DNA of 32,561 bases, taken from positions 1 through 32,561 of the forward strand of contig JAZQVC010000050.1 in NCBI GenBank assembly GCA_045631645.1, given 5' to 3'. Source of the DNA: SIG459 sp045631645 (lineage in GTDB: Bacteria > Bacillota > Clostridia > Oscillospirales > Oscillospiraceae). Below are positions 16,272-23,952 of this stretch, in pieces (positions within the stretch are counted from its first letter, which is position 1; every line of letters begins with the position of its first letter). The position numbers and the translations under genes are program-made. The notes below the pieces were generated by a model. That model was not told where the DNA came from. It saw only the letters and a list, made by a program, of their open reading frames with translations, and made no database searches.

Positions 16272-16855
16272 AAAAACGGAAATTTCCCCTTTTTCCGGTG
16301 CTGGGAATCTGTCTTATTCTGGCCGGAATTTTGATGGTGACCGTTTTTCAAATCCGCATGCATGCGGGTGCGCAGAATAGCCAGAAGATTCTGTCGAGTC
16401 TGGAAGAAATCCTGCCGGAGCAAACGGCGGCTTCGTCTGGAATAAAGCTCGCTTCCGCCATGCCGGTTCTGGAAATTGACAACACTGACTATGTGGCTGT
16501 GCTTGAGGTGCCGGCCTTTGGCATTGCACTTCCCGTGGCCGATAAGTGGGATAGCAATAAGCTTTCCTCTTCACCTGCGCGTTTTTTCGGAAGCGCCTAT
16601 GACAACAGCCTGATTATCGGTGGTGCCGACGACCCCAGACAATTTGGGTTCTGTGATAAAATTGAGCACGGAGCACGGATTAGCGTCACAGATATGACCG
16701 GAGCCCAATTTGCTTATACAGTTTCCGGAATAGACCGAGCCAAGCACGCAGATGCCCAATGGCTTATGGACGCAGATTGTGACATGACGCTTTTTTGCCA
16801 TGACATCTATTCTATGGAGTATATTGCGGTAAGATGTGTTTTTTGTTCCAAATAA
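16268..16855 (+). CDS. Sortase-like protein with lost catalytic His and Arg (pseudosortase)
   Basis: 195 residues with one N-terminal membrane helix (about 8-30) and a sortase-like beta barrel. VLEVPAFGIALPVAD matches the first sortase strands. NSLIIGGADDPRQFGFCDKI aligns with the usual VIAGHNYxxHFGxL, but the catalytic His is Ala120. The Cys strand reads MTLFCHDIYS, one residue shorter than TLxTC (Cys177), and the RLVVRC strand reads EYIAVRC, replacing the catalytic Arg. With two of three residues missing it is probably inactive. It overlaps the minor pilin by ATGA, so it is coupled to it. It could bind a pilin or modulate the class C sortase. A divergent active enzyme with shifted residues cannot be excluded. 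Confidence 0.75.
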   Translation: MKKRKFPLFPVLGICLILAGILMVTVFQIRMHAGAQNSQKILSSLEEILPEQTAASSGIKLASAMPVLEIDNTDYVAVLEVPAFGIALPVADKWDSNKLSSSPARFFGSAYDNSLIIGGADDPRQFGFCDKIEHGARISVTDMTGAQFAYTVSGIDRAKHADAQWLMDADCDMTLFCHDIYSMEYIAVRCVFCSK

Positions 16856-16896
16856 TCCCGTTCATAGAATAAAGCGTTATTAGGCTTATTACATAT

Positions 16897-16933
16897 AAAA
16901 AACCTGCAACCCCATCGGGGTCGCAGGTTTTTT
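16897..16933. terminator. Bidirectional terminator at the end of the pilus operon
   Basis: A 17-base stem with one mismatch (16897-16913 with 16917-16933), A-run on one side and T-run on the other. It separates the pilus operon from the convergent ArsC-type gene. Confidence 0.9.
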
Positions 16934-16992
16934 ATTATTCAAAATTCATCCCGATCGAATGGGGCGGCAAGTAAGCCCTTGCCGCCATCGCC

Positions 16993-17370
16993 TTATAGTT
17001 TCCGTATGTTCTGCTCTATCTGCTTTATGATATCGGCAAACACTTCATCACTTTGTCCTGTGGGATCGGGTAAGCCCCAATTTTCATCAAAAGCTTTGCC
17101 GATGAAAGGGCAGCCAACTTCGCATCCCATAGAAATGGCGATGTCGGGCGCAGGTATTTTGTCGATAGTTTTGCTGTATTGAGTTTGCTCCATATCAATG
17201 CCGTAAAGCTGTTTTATAAGTCTGACGGCATCCTGATTAATTTGCGGCTTGGTTTCGGTTCCTGCCGAGTAAAAGTCGTATTTATCGCCTGCAAGCTGTT
17301 TGCCAAGGGCTTCGGCAATCTGGCTGCGGCAGGAATTATGTACGCAAATAAAAGCTATTTTCTTTTTCAT
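16993..17370 (-). CDS. arsC: Low-molecular-weight phosphatase-fold arsenate reductase (thioredoxin-coupled type)
   Basis: 125 residues. The P-loop CVHNSCRSQ fits C-x5-R, and the aspartate motif is DPTG. Between them MGCEVGC supplies the two extra cysteines used in thioredoxin-coupled arsenate reductases, so this is more likely an arsenate reductase than a tyrosine phosphatase. I start at the ATG at 17368-17370, which overlaps the upstream gene's TGA (ATGA) and has GAGGTG 9 bases before it. No arsR or arsB is nearby, so its role may be broader than arsenic resistance. Confidence 0.88.
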   Translation of the reverse strand: MKKKIAFICVHNSCRSQIAEALGKQLAGDKYDFYSAGTETKPQINQDAVRLIKQLYGIDMEQTQYSKTIDKIPAPDIAISMGCEVGCPFIGKAFDENWGLPDPTGQSDEVFADIIKQIEQNIRKL

Positions 17371-18047
17371 TTGAAAGGACACCTCACACCGATGCACTGA
17401 TTATTCTGAGATGAGTGGATGCATTTGATTTCGCTGAGCTCCATCTCAACGCCGAGCTTCTCTTTGGCAAATTCCACCGCCTTGGTAATTGCAAGGTAAG
17501 AATCCCGTTTGCAGCAACGGGGACCGCCCACCTCGCCAATGGCGCCGAGGGCAGCAGAAGTCATTTTGTTGGAAAGTCCCCAGCTCTCGTTTGCAAGGGG
17601 CGTTGATCCTGTTGCGATGGAAATAAACATACCTGCGCTGACACCTGCACCGCAGGCACCCCAAAATCCGCAAGCGCCACCGGGAACTTTGCTGCCGCGG
17701 GACTGCATTTCAATAAGAGCTTTTTCAAGATCAATTTTGCCGCCTGCGTTTTTGTAGGCGGTAAGCAATGCTGAGCCTACCATAATATGATGCTCAGGCC
17801 CGTGCATATGGCAAAAGTCAAGTGCCATCATCTTCTGAATGATCTCTATGGGGTTCTTTGAACTCTGGCCAAGGCATAGCCCGATAATGCTGTCTATTCC
17901 TCGGGTATGACAATCGCTGCATACATAATGACCCTTTTCACAAACGGTTTTGCTGCTTTCCTTTTTGTGGCAAAGAGCGCATTCCATCTCGGTGTCGGTT
18001 TCTGAATATTTCAGGGGCGCACCGCAAATCAAGCATTCGTCTTTCAT
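17367..18047 (-). CDS. DUF5714 protein
   Basis: 226-residue cysteine-rich protein. The N-terminus has zinc-ribbon-like pairs (CLICG, CALCHKK) and a second set (CEKGHYVCSDCH). The DUF5714 core follows: FCHMHGPEHHIMVGSALL, then GACGFWGACGAGVSAGMFIS, then GGPRCCKRDSYLA, and a Cys-rich end (QCIGVRCPFK). The function is unknown; the many Cys/His residues suggest a metal or cluster site. Its stop overlaps the ArsC-type start, so the two are translated together. A TATAAT-like -10 lies upstream on the minus strand (about 18094-18099). Confidence 0.85.
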   Translation of the reverse strand: MKDECLICGAPLKYSETDTEMECALCHKKESSKTVCEKGHYVCSDCHTRGIDSIIGLCLGQSSKNPIEIIQKMMALDFCHMHGPEHHIMVGSALLTAYKNAGGKIDLEKALIEMQSRGSKVPGGACGFWGACGAGVSAGMFISIATGSTPLANESWGLSNKMTSAALGAIGEVGGPRCCKRDSYLAITKAVEFAKEKLGVEMELSEIKCIHSSQNNQCIGVRCPFK

Positions 18048-18161
18048 ATATTCTCCTTAAAACTTGAAATGAAAATCGCAAATTCAGTACCGGCATTATA
18101 TCATAAAACAACAGTAAAATAAATAGCCTTGCAAGGCGCTGCATTGTAATGAGCACAGATT

Positions 18162-18198
18162 AAGTAGTCATAGCGGATTCGCTATGACTACTTTTTTG
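18162..18198 (+). terminator. Orphan plus-strand terminator
   Basis: AAGTAGTCATAGCG pairs perfectly over 14 bp with CGCTATGACTACTT around GATT, followed by a T-run. No plus-strand gene lies directly upstream, since the nearest genes there are on the minus strand. Confidence 0.8.
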
Positions 18199-18246
18199 TG
18201 CAGTACGGCTGGCTAAGGGATTAAAGTCGCATTCATTTCCAAATAA

Positions 18247-18275
18247 TTGATTTAATTCCGATTTCATGATATCTT
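18247..18275 (+). promoter_or_regulatory. Promoter of the acyltransferase
   Basis: TTGATT (18247-18252), 17-bp spacer, TATCTT (18270-18275). Confidence 0.5.
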
Positions 18276-18334
18276 TTATCTTAAGGAATATTTGGAATAA
18301 ATTTGTTGAATTGAGATGAAAGGGGGTCGGAGCG

Positions 18335-19633
18335 GTGAAAAAGGATTTGAAAACCAGATTGATAGACAGAAAAGCTTCTCCACCAAATCCGATACTCATG
18401 ACCATAGGAATGTGGGTTTTGGGAATCCTCAACAAGATGTACAAGGTTGAATTCAGCTATGATTATGACCGAAAGGCCATAAAAAATCAGCCTACGGTGC
18501 TGCTTTCTTCCCATGCCTCAAGGCTTGAGTTCATTTACTCGATCTATGGTTTTGGTCGCAAGGACATAAATGTGGTCTGCGGTTATCAAAACATCATTAA
18601 AAAGGGACTTTATCCCCTGTTCCTTGCTCTCGGAGCAATATCCAAATATCTGTATCAGCCCGACTTTCAAAGTGTTAAGAAAATACTCCATGTGCTGAAC
18701 CGCGGCGGCGCTATAGGACTTTTCCCTGAAGGCATTCAATCCACCAGTGGAAGCACCCATCCTATCAATCCCGCAACGGCCAAGTTTATCAAAAAATGCA
18801 AGGCCAACGTTGTTGTTTGCACAACAAAGGGCGCATATCTGGCAACCAACCGCTATTGCCCCGAACGTAAAAAAGGCTATATCGGCATAGAATATAGCCT
18901 GCTTTTCACTCCCGAGATCCTTGCAAAGCTCAGCGAGGAAGAAATTTACCAAAAGCTTCTGGAAAAAATCCGCTATAACGATTTCGCCTATAACAAGGTT
19001 GCGCGGAATAAGTATGTGGGCAAAAAGAGCAATGCCTGCGGCATCGACAGAATTCTCTATAAGTGCCCCCTTTGCCAAAAAGAGCATGGTCTGCAGGTTA
19101 AAGAGGACTGGATTTTGTGCGATGGCTGCGGCTTTGAGGCAAGGGTGAATGAGTATTATGACTTGGTGGACGCCGAGGATAAGGTTTATCCCTTCGATAT
19201 AGATTCCTGGTATAAGTGGCAGAGAAAATGCGTCGCGGAGCAGGTGAAAGAGGATAGCTTCCGTCTGAGCCTGAGCGGCAGCATTTGCACCCTTAGGCTG
19301 GACAAGCTGAGAAAAGCTCCCCATGACCGTGTGGTCTTGTCATGCGGCACAGCAACGCTCACAAACCGCGGAATGGTGTTTGAAGGATTTCTTGAGGGGG
19401 AAAAGGTGGATTTCGATTTCCCTGCGGCGTCGCTCTATTCTCTCACCATGACATCAAAAAACTATTTGGAATTTTATCATAACAACGATTATTTCATACT
19501 GATTCCCGATGCCGGAGAAAAAGGCATCATCAAATGGACCCTTGCTGCCGAGGAAATACATAATCTCTATGACGAAAAGTGGAAAGCGGCAAGCGAGGAT
19601 GTCTATGACTATGATAAAGCTAATATCTGTTAG
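18335..19633 (+). CDS. PlsC-type acyltransferase fused to zinc ribbon and PH-like domain
   Basis: 432 residues. Residues about 25-230 are a 1-acyl-glycerol-3-phosphate acyltransferase-like domain. The catalytic motif is HASRLE (His60, Glu65), i.e. HX4E in place of the usual HX4D, and motif III is FPEG (130-133). It is followed by a zinc ribbon (CPLC at 244-247, CDGC near 262-265). The C-terminus (about 300-425) resembles a small PH/GRAM-like beta domain (GTATLTNRGMVFEG, YLEFYHNNDYFILI). The role is probably phospholipid or glycolipid acylation at the membrane, with the extra modules possibly for regulation. The start is the GTG at 18335, after a GGGGGTCGGAG site. Confidence 0.85.
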   Translation: MKKDLKTRLIDRKASPPNPILMTIGMWVLGILNKMYKVEFSYDYDRKAIKNQPTVLLSSHASRLEFIYSIYGFGRKDINVVCGYQNIIKKGLYPLFLALGAISKYLYQPDFQSVKKILHVLNRGGAIGLFPEGIQSTSGSTHPINPATAKFIKKCKANVVVCTTKGAYLATNRYCPERKKGYIGIEYSLLFTPEILAKLSEEEIYQKLLEKIRYNDFAYNKVARNKYVGKKSNACGIDRILYKCPLCQKEHGLQVKEDWILCDGCGFEARVNEYYDLVDAEDKVYPFDIDSWYKWQRKCVAEQVKEDSFRLSLSGSICTLRLDKLRKAPHDRVVLSCGTATLTNRGMVFEGFLEGEKVDFDFPAASLYSLTMTSKNYLEFYHNNDYFILIPDAGEKGIIKWTLAAEEIHNLYDEKWKAASEDVYDYDKANIC

Positions 19634-19635
19634 CA

Positions 19636-19667
19636 AAACAGCCCGACCTGTTCGGGCTGTTTGTTTT
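19636..19667 (+). terminator. Terminator after the acyltransferase
   Basis: AAACAGCCCGA pairs with TCGGGCTGTTT (loop CCTGT), then GTTTTT. Confidence 0.85.
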
Positions 19668-19676
19668 TCATACGGA

Positions 19677-19705
19677 TTGAAATTGGGAAAAAATGGGGGT
19701 AAAAT
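19677..19705 (+). promoter_or_regulatory. Promoter of the transporter-peptidase pair
   Basis: TTGAAA (19677-19682), 17-bp spacer, TAAAAT (19700-19705), just after the previous terminator. Confidence 0.6.
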
Positions 19706-19732
19706 ATCCATATCAATTTGTGGGAGGCCATT

Positions 19733-21130
19733 ATGAAAAAGACATTACCAAAACGCAAAATGATCCGATATTGCCTTTCGGATATTGCCAAAGGCCTGTT
19801 TAACGGCATGATCGGCAACTATTTGCTCTATTTCTTCCAGCCCACGGTGAAAAGCGGGCTTCCCATTCTGCTGCCCGAAAATAAGCTCTTGGGATTCATA
19901 ACCGTTATGGCGCTTCTTACAGGACTTGGAAAAGTTATCGACGCCATAACTGACCCTTGGGTTGCAAACCTTTCCGACCGATGCAACCATAAGGACGGAC
20001 GCAGAATGCCATTTCTTAAATATGCGGCAGTTCCCTATGCGGTGTCCGTACTGATGATATTCATGGCGCCCTTTGCCCAGGGAAGCGTGGCAAACGCAAT
20101 ATGGGTGGGCTTTTTCCTGATAGCCTACTATGCCGCTTATACCTTCTTTTTCATTCCCCGCAACGCTCTTATTCCCGAAGTTATTCCCGATGCCAACGAC
20201 AGAGTTGCTTATTACGGCATCAGCACCGCCTTCTTCATGGGCTCAAGCTCCTTCATGTATGCCGCAACACTGTTTGTGGATCTTATCAAAAAGCTTGGGG
20301 CAAGCCCCCTTTGGGCATGGCGCATTGTGTTCACCATTTTTGCCGCCATCGGACTTGTCTGCGTTTTGCTGGGCGCGACTGCTTTCAAGGAAAAGGACTA
20401 TGTTCAGGGCAGCACCAGACCCCAGCAGCCCCTGCTCAGCTCTGTGAAGACAATTTTCAAGAACAAAAGCTTTGTCACTTTCTTCGCGGGAGATATGTTC
20501 AGCTATCTTTCCATGGCCTTTTTCCAGACGGCTATGCTCTATTACATAACTATGCTCCTTAATGTTCCCGAGGCTAAGTCCTTCCTTGTTATGCTCTCCG
20601 CCATCGGCGTGGCACTTTGCCTTTTCCCGATGATAGTGCGCTTCAGTAAGAAATACGGCAAGAAGACCATGCTTGTCATCGCAAGCGTTGTTTTCACCGT
20701 GGTGTTTGCCTTTATCTTCTTCGCGGATAAGCTGGCTGTGCTGGTTGCGGGATATGAGCTTTATCTCGGCCTTGCCATGGGCGTCGTGGTTGCTTTTCCC
20801 TTTGCCGCTATCAACATTCTGCCCCAGTCCTGCATGTCGGACATTATCCAGAAGGACAGCATTGAACACGGCGTAAACCGTGAGGGATTCTTTTCCGCAA
20901 CCAAAACCTTTATTGAGAAGATAGCATATTCTCTGGCAATGGTTGTTGTGTCCAGTGTGCTTGCCATCGGCGCTCCTTTGGGCGAATCTGTGGGCATGAT
21001 GGGAGTTAAGCTGACGGGCGTTTTCGCTGGACTTTTCAGCCTTCTCTCCCTTATCTTCTTTATTATCTATGACGAAAAGAGCGTAACCGCTTTCATCGCA
21101 AAGCACAAAAAAAGCGGGGAGGCAAAGTGA
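19733..21130 (+). CDS. MFS transporter of the GPH (glycoside-pentoside-hexuronide:cation symporter) type
   Basis: 465 residues with about twelve membrane helices. The signature IDAITDPWVANLSDRCNHKDGRRMPFL near the start is the GPH/MFS_2 loop: helix 2, then a D-x-x-DGRRxPFL pattern. Family members import sugars or glycosides with Na+ or H+; the substrate is not evident here. The start is the ATG at 19733, 6 bases after GGGAGG. The next gene, an M20 peptidase, overlaps its stop, so uptake of a peptide-like or amide substrate could be coupled to hydrolysis; that is inference. Confidence 0.9.
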   Translation: MKKTLPKRKMIRYCLSDIAKGLFNGMIGNYLLYFFQPTVKSGLPILLPENKLLGFITVMALLTGLGKVIDAITDPWVANLSDRCNHKDGRRMPFLKYAAVPYAVSVLMIFMAPFAQGSVANAIWVGFFLIAYYAAYTFFFIPRNALIPEVIPDANDRVAYYGISTAFFMGSSSFMYAATLFVDLIKKLGASPLWAWRIVFTIFAAIGLVCVLLGATAFKEKDYVQGSTRPQQPLLSSVKTIFKNKSFVTFFAGDMFSYLSMAFFQTAMLYYITMLLNVPEAKSFLVMLSAIGVALCLFPMIVRFSKKYGKKTMLVIASVVFTVVFAFIFFADKLAVLVAGYELYLGLAMGVVVAFPFAAINILPQSCMSDIIQKDSIEHGVNREGFFSATKTFIEKIAYSLAMVVVSSVLAIGAPLGESVGMMGVKLTGVFAGLFSLLSLIFFIIYDEKSVTAFIAKHKKSGEAK

Positions 21131-21132
21131 AA

Positions 21133-22503
21133 ATGAGCTTGGAAACAAAAAGAAAAGGCGCATCTCCCGAAGAAAATGCCGCCTATGTAAAAAAGCTTTC
21201 AAAGCTTATCGAATGCAAAACGGTGTGGACTCATGATGGTGAAAATGAGGGCGAGTTTGCACGCTTTTATTCCGAACTGGAAGCTCTTTTTCCCAACCTG
21301 AGCGCAAGGGCAAGCAAGCTCAGCTTTGGCGGCGGCTGCTTTGTGTATGTGCTGGAAGGTAAAAACCCCAGAAAAAATATTATGCTGATGTCCCATCACG
21401 ATGTTGTTGAGGGAAGCGAGGACTGGCAGACCGAGCCGTTTAAGGCGGTGGAGAAGGATGGTTATCTCTACGGGCGAGGCACAATAGACACCAAAACGCC
21501 CCTTTTTGCCCAACTTCAGGCCGCTGAGGAGCTTCTGGAGGCGGGCTATGACTTCGATGGCATCAATCTTTATATCGGCTCTTCCAATAACGAAGAGGTT
21601 TGCGGCGACGGAATGGTGCTTGCCACAGAATATTTCAGCCGCAATGGCATACGCTTCTATGCCGTTGTTGACGAGGGCGGCGCCATTACCGAGGGTCAGA
21701 TTCCCGGAGTTAAGTGCAAAAGCGCGGTGGTGGCGGTTCACGAAAAGAGCAGGCATATGTTCCGCTGCAAGGCACAGCTGAATGCAAAAGGCCACGGCGG
21801 CTTTGGTGGCAGCGCCGACAGCGCAGTGGAAAGACTTAGCCGTTTCATCACCGAGGTCAGTGATAAAAAAGATAAAATTTATAAGGGGAAATTTTATCCC
21901 GAGGTCAAGGCAACCTTTGAAAGGCATGTTCCCTATATGTCCTTCCCCATGAATTTCCTCTTCGGCAATATGGGCGTGTTTGCTCCTATTATCAAGAAGA
22001 TAATGATGGGCATTCCTGCGGCAAGCGCCATGCTTTCAACAGGGCTTTCTTTCACCACCGCCGCTGCGGGAGACGAGAGAGATCCTCAGATAAGGGCAAA
22101 AACCGCGGAGGCAACCATGTTCATAAGGTGCATCCGGGAAGAAGAGATGTATGCAGGGCTTGAGAAAATAAAAGCCATAGGCGAGAAATACGGAGTCACC
22201 ATTGAGGCTCTGGAGCGGGATTATTGCCGCCCCACAGACTTCAACGGCGAGGCATATAAAACCGTTGAAGCCTTGCTCAGGGAGAATTTTCCCGATGTGG
22301 CGGTCGTACCCTTCCTGCTGACCGCGGGCACGGATGCCAGAAGATTTACGGATATTGCGGATAATATTCTGCGCTTTGCCCCCATAGATCTTAACAAAAA
22401 GCAGTTTGCCACCATTCATGCTGCGGATGAGCATATAGGCATAGAGAATATAGGCCAGTGCGTAGTGTTCTATAAGGATCTTATAAAGCGTTTCAAAGCA
22501 TAA
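21133..22503 (+). CDS. M20-family zinc metallopeptidase
   Basis: 456 residues from this ATG; a GTG at 21127 that overlaps the transporter TGA is an alternative. M20 motifs are in order: MSHHDVVE (metal His and catalytic Asp), GRGTIDTK (bridging Asp), SSNNEEVCG (catalytic Glu pair), VVDEGGAITEG (metal ligand), and a C-terminal IHAADEHIG (metal His). The dimerisation-lid insertion lies between. Length and motifs fit the PM20D1/carboxypeptidase-S branch, which hydrolyses dipeptides or N-acyl amino acids. It probably forms an operon with the transporter. Confidence 0.9.
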   Translation: MSLETKRKGASPEENAAYVKKLSKLIECKTVWTHDGENEGEFARFYSELEALFPNLSARASKLSFGGGCFVYVLEGKNPRKNIMLMSHHDVVEGSEDWQTEPFKAVEKDGYLYGRGTIDTKTPLFAQLQAAEELLEAGYDFDGINLYIGSSNNEEVCGDGMVLATEYFSRNGIRFYAVVDEGGAITEGQIPGVKCKSAVVAVHEKSRHMFRCKAQLNAKGHGGFGGSADSAVERLSRFITEVSDKKDKIYKGKFYPEVKATFERHVPYMSFPMNFLFGNMGVFAPIIKKIMMGIPAASAMLSTGLSFTTAAAGDERDPQIRAKTAEATMFIRCIREEEMYAGLEKIKAIGEKYGVTIEALERDYCRPTDFNGEAYKTVEALLRENFPDVAVVPFLLTAGTDARRFTDIADNILRFAPIDLNKKQFATIHAADEHIGIENIGQCVVFYKDLIKRFKA

Positions 22504-22537
22504 AAATAACCCGCCTTACTTAGGCGGGTTATTTTTA
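22501..22537. terminator. Bidirectional terminator between convergent genes
   Basis: A 15-bp stem TAAAAATAACCCGCC with GGCGGGTTATTTTTA (loop TTACTTA). It includes the M20 stop codon and lies just before the convergent URO-D stop. Confidence 0.9.
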
Positions 22538-22542
22538 TATTT

Positions 22543-23529
22543 TCAGCCGAAATAAATTTTGCTCTGATTGCGGATTTCGTCCATGATGCAATCGTTAACG
22601 CCGGGGAAAATGCTGCCCTCGCCGCCGTAGGTGAGGCAGGGGATGAAGCAGCCGCCCTCGGAGTATTCGCGGCAGGCGCGCTGAACTTCAGCACGCACCT
22701 TTTCTTCGGTCCAATCGGGAACGTCAACAACACTGGCCTCAATGCCGCCCATAAGGATGAGCTTATAGTCGGTGTCCTTTTTGATCTGCTGAATATCGTT
22801 GCTGGGAAGAACGCCTTCCCAGATGTCGATGCCAATCTCAACCATGTCCTTAACAATGGGCTGGCAATAGCTGTCGGCATGGTGCATGGCTATCATACCT
22901 TCGCTCTTGATAAGGCCGTAAATCTCCTTGTAGGGTTCTTTGAAGAACTCGCGCCACATATCGGGAGCCATGAAAAGATTTGTCTTGCTGCCCCAGTCAT
23001 CGTGGAACATAAGAACATCGGGATTGATGTTTTCCTTGATAAGCTTTATCTGGGCTATTTTCATTTCCTTGATGGCGGCAATCAGCTCGTGCATTGCTTC
23101 CGGCTCTTCATAAAAGCCGCAGAGAGCGCCTTCAAAGCCCAGAAGGAAATGGGTTGTTTCGAAAAGTCCGGTAGGCATCCAGCACATGACGAACTTATCC
23201 TGAGCGCGGATTGCCTCGGCCTGAGCCTTTGCATCGGTCCAGTCCAGCTCAACTTTGCTCATGTCGGGGAGTTTAACATATTTTTTCCACTCCGCAGCAT
23301 CGGGGCATACCAGCTTGTCGGGGGTGGTGATGGGCATTACGCCGGGTTCGTCGGCGCGCCATTCGAGGGTTACTCCGTGGGGAGTGACGGCGGTGCCCCC
23401 GGGGGCAACGGGAGACATGAAGAAGAATACAGGATCCCAAACCTGAGGGAATACCTCCCAGGAGTTAACAAATGCATCGGGTTTGCCTTTGTGCCAGGTC
23501 TCAAAAAAGTTTTCCTTGAGTGTAAGCAT
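22543..23529 (-). CDS. URO-D-family protein (methyltransferase MtaA/CmuA-like)
   Basis: 328 residues with the uroporphyrinogen decarboxylase TIM-barrel fold. Features include MFHDDWGSKTNLFM, MHHADSYCQPIVKDMVEIG (His and Cys that could hold zinc, as in the MtaA branch), and LMGGIEASVVDVPDWTEEKV. No other heme genes are nearby, and anaerobes often have such paralogues as corrinoid- or cofactor-dependent methyltransferases, so heme synthesis is unlikely. An A/T-rich promoter probably lies in the divergent region before DUF1292. A second, distantly related URO-D gene lies on the same strand at 24923-25996. Confidence 0.85.
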   Translation of the reverse strand: MLTLKENFFETWHKGKPDAFVNSWEVFPQVWDPVFFFMSPVAPGGTAVTPHGVTLEWRADEPGVMPITTPDKLVCPDAAEWKKYVKLPDMSKVELDWTDAKAQAEAIRAQDKFVMCWMPTGLFETTHFLLGFEGALCGFYEEPEAMHELIAAIKEMKIAQIKLIKENINPDVLMFHDDWGSKTNLFMAPDMWREFFKEPYKEIYGLIKSEGMIAMHHADSYCQPIVKDMVEIGIDIWEGVLPSNDIQQIKKDTDYKLILMGGIEASVVDVPDWTEEKVRAEVQRACREYSEGGCFIPCLTYGGEGSIFPGVNDCIMDEIRNQSKIYFG

Positions 23530-23594
23530 GTTTTGCGCTCCTTTCCTTCAGATAATATATTATATCATGGCGCAGAATGGACAACAAGATATAT

Positions 23595-23623
23595 TTGACG
23601 GACGGGGAATTGGAGGTTATATT
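23595..23623 (+). promoter_or_regulatory. Promoter of the DUF1292/aldo-keto reductase pair
   Basis: TTGACG (23595-23600), 17-bp spacer, TATATT (23618-23623). Confidence 0.6.
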
Positions 23624-23655
23624 ATATTTATACATATAGAAAAGGAGAGCAGCTT

Positions 23656-23943
23656 ATGGACAACAAAAAGCTTCCTGAAGAAGAATCTAACATTCTTACT
23701 CTTACCGATGAACAGGGCAACGAACTTAAATTTGAATATCTTGATGTTATAGAGTTTGAGGGAAAAGAGTATATTTTCCTTCTCCCTGCAGAAAGCGAAA
23801 GCGCAGAAATCGTCATAATGGAGATAGAACCCGTCAGCGAGGACGATGAAAACTATCTTCCCATAGAGGACGAGGAAACCCTGCTCAGCGTATACGGTCT
23901 TTTTAAGGAAAAGTATAAAGATGTTCTCACCTTCGGTGATTAA
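23656..23943 (+). CDS. DUF1292 protein
   Basis: 95 residues. The sequence LTDEQGNELKFEYLDVIEFEGKEYIFLLP matches the DUF1292 family, small acidic proteins of Firmicutes often found beside cell-cycle or RNA genes. There is no membrane helix or signal; function unknown. GAAAAGGAGAG lies before the ATG. The aldo-keto reductase begins 9 bases after its stop, so they share a transcript. Confidence 0.9.
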   Translation: MDNKKLPEEESNILTLTDEQGNELKFEYLDVIEFEGKEYIFLLPAESESAEIVIMEIEPVSEDDENYLPIEDEETLLSVYGLFKEKYKDVLTFGD

Positions 23944-23952
23944 GGGGTAAGT

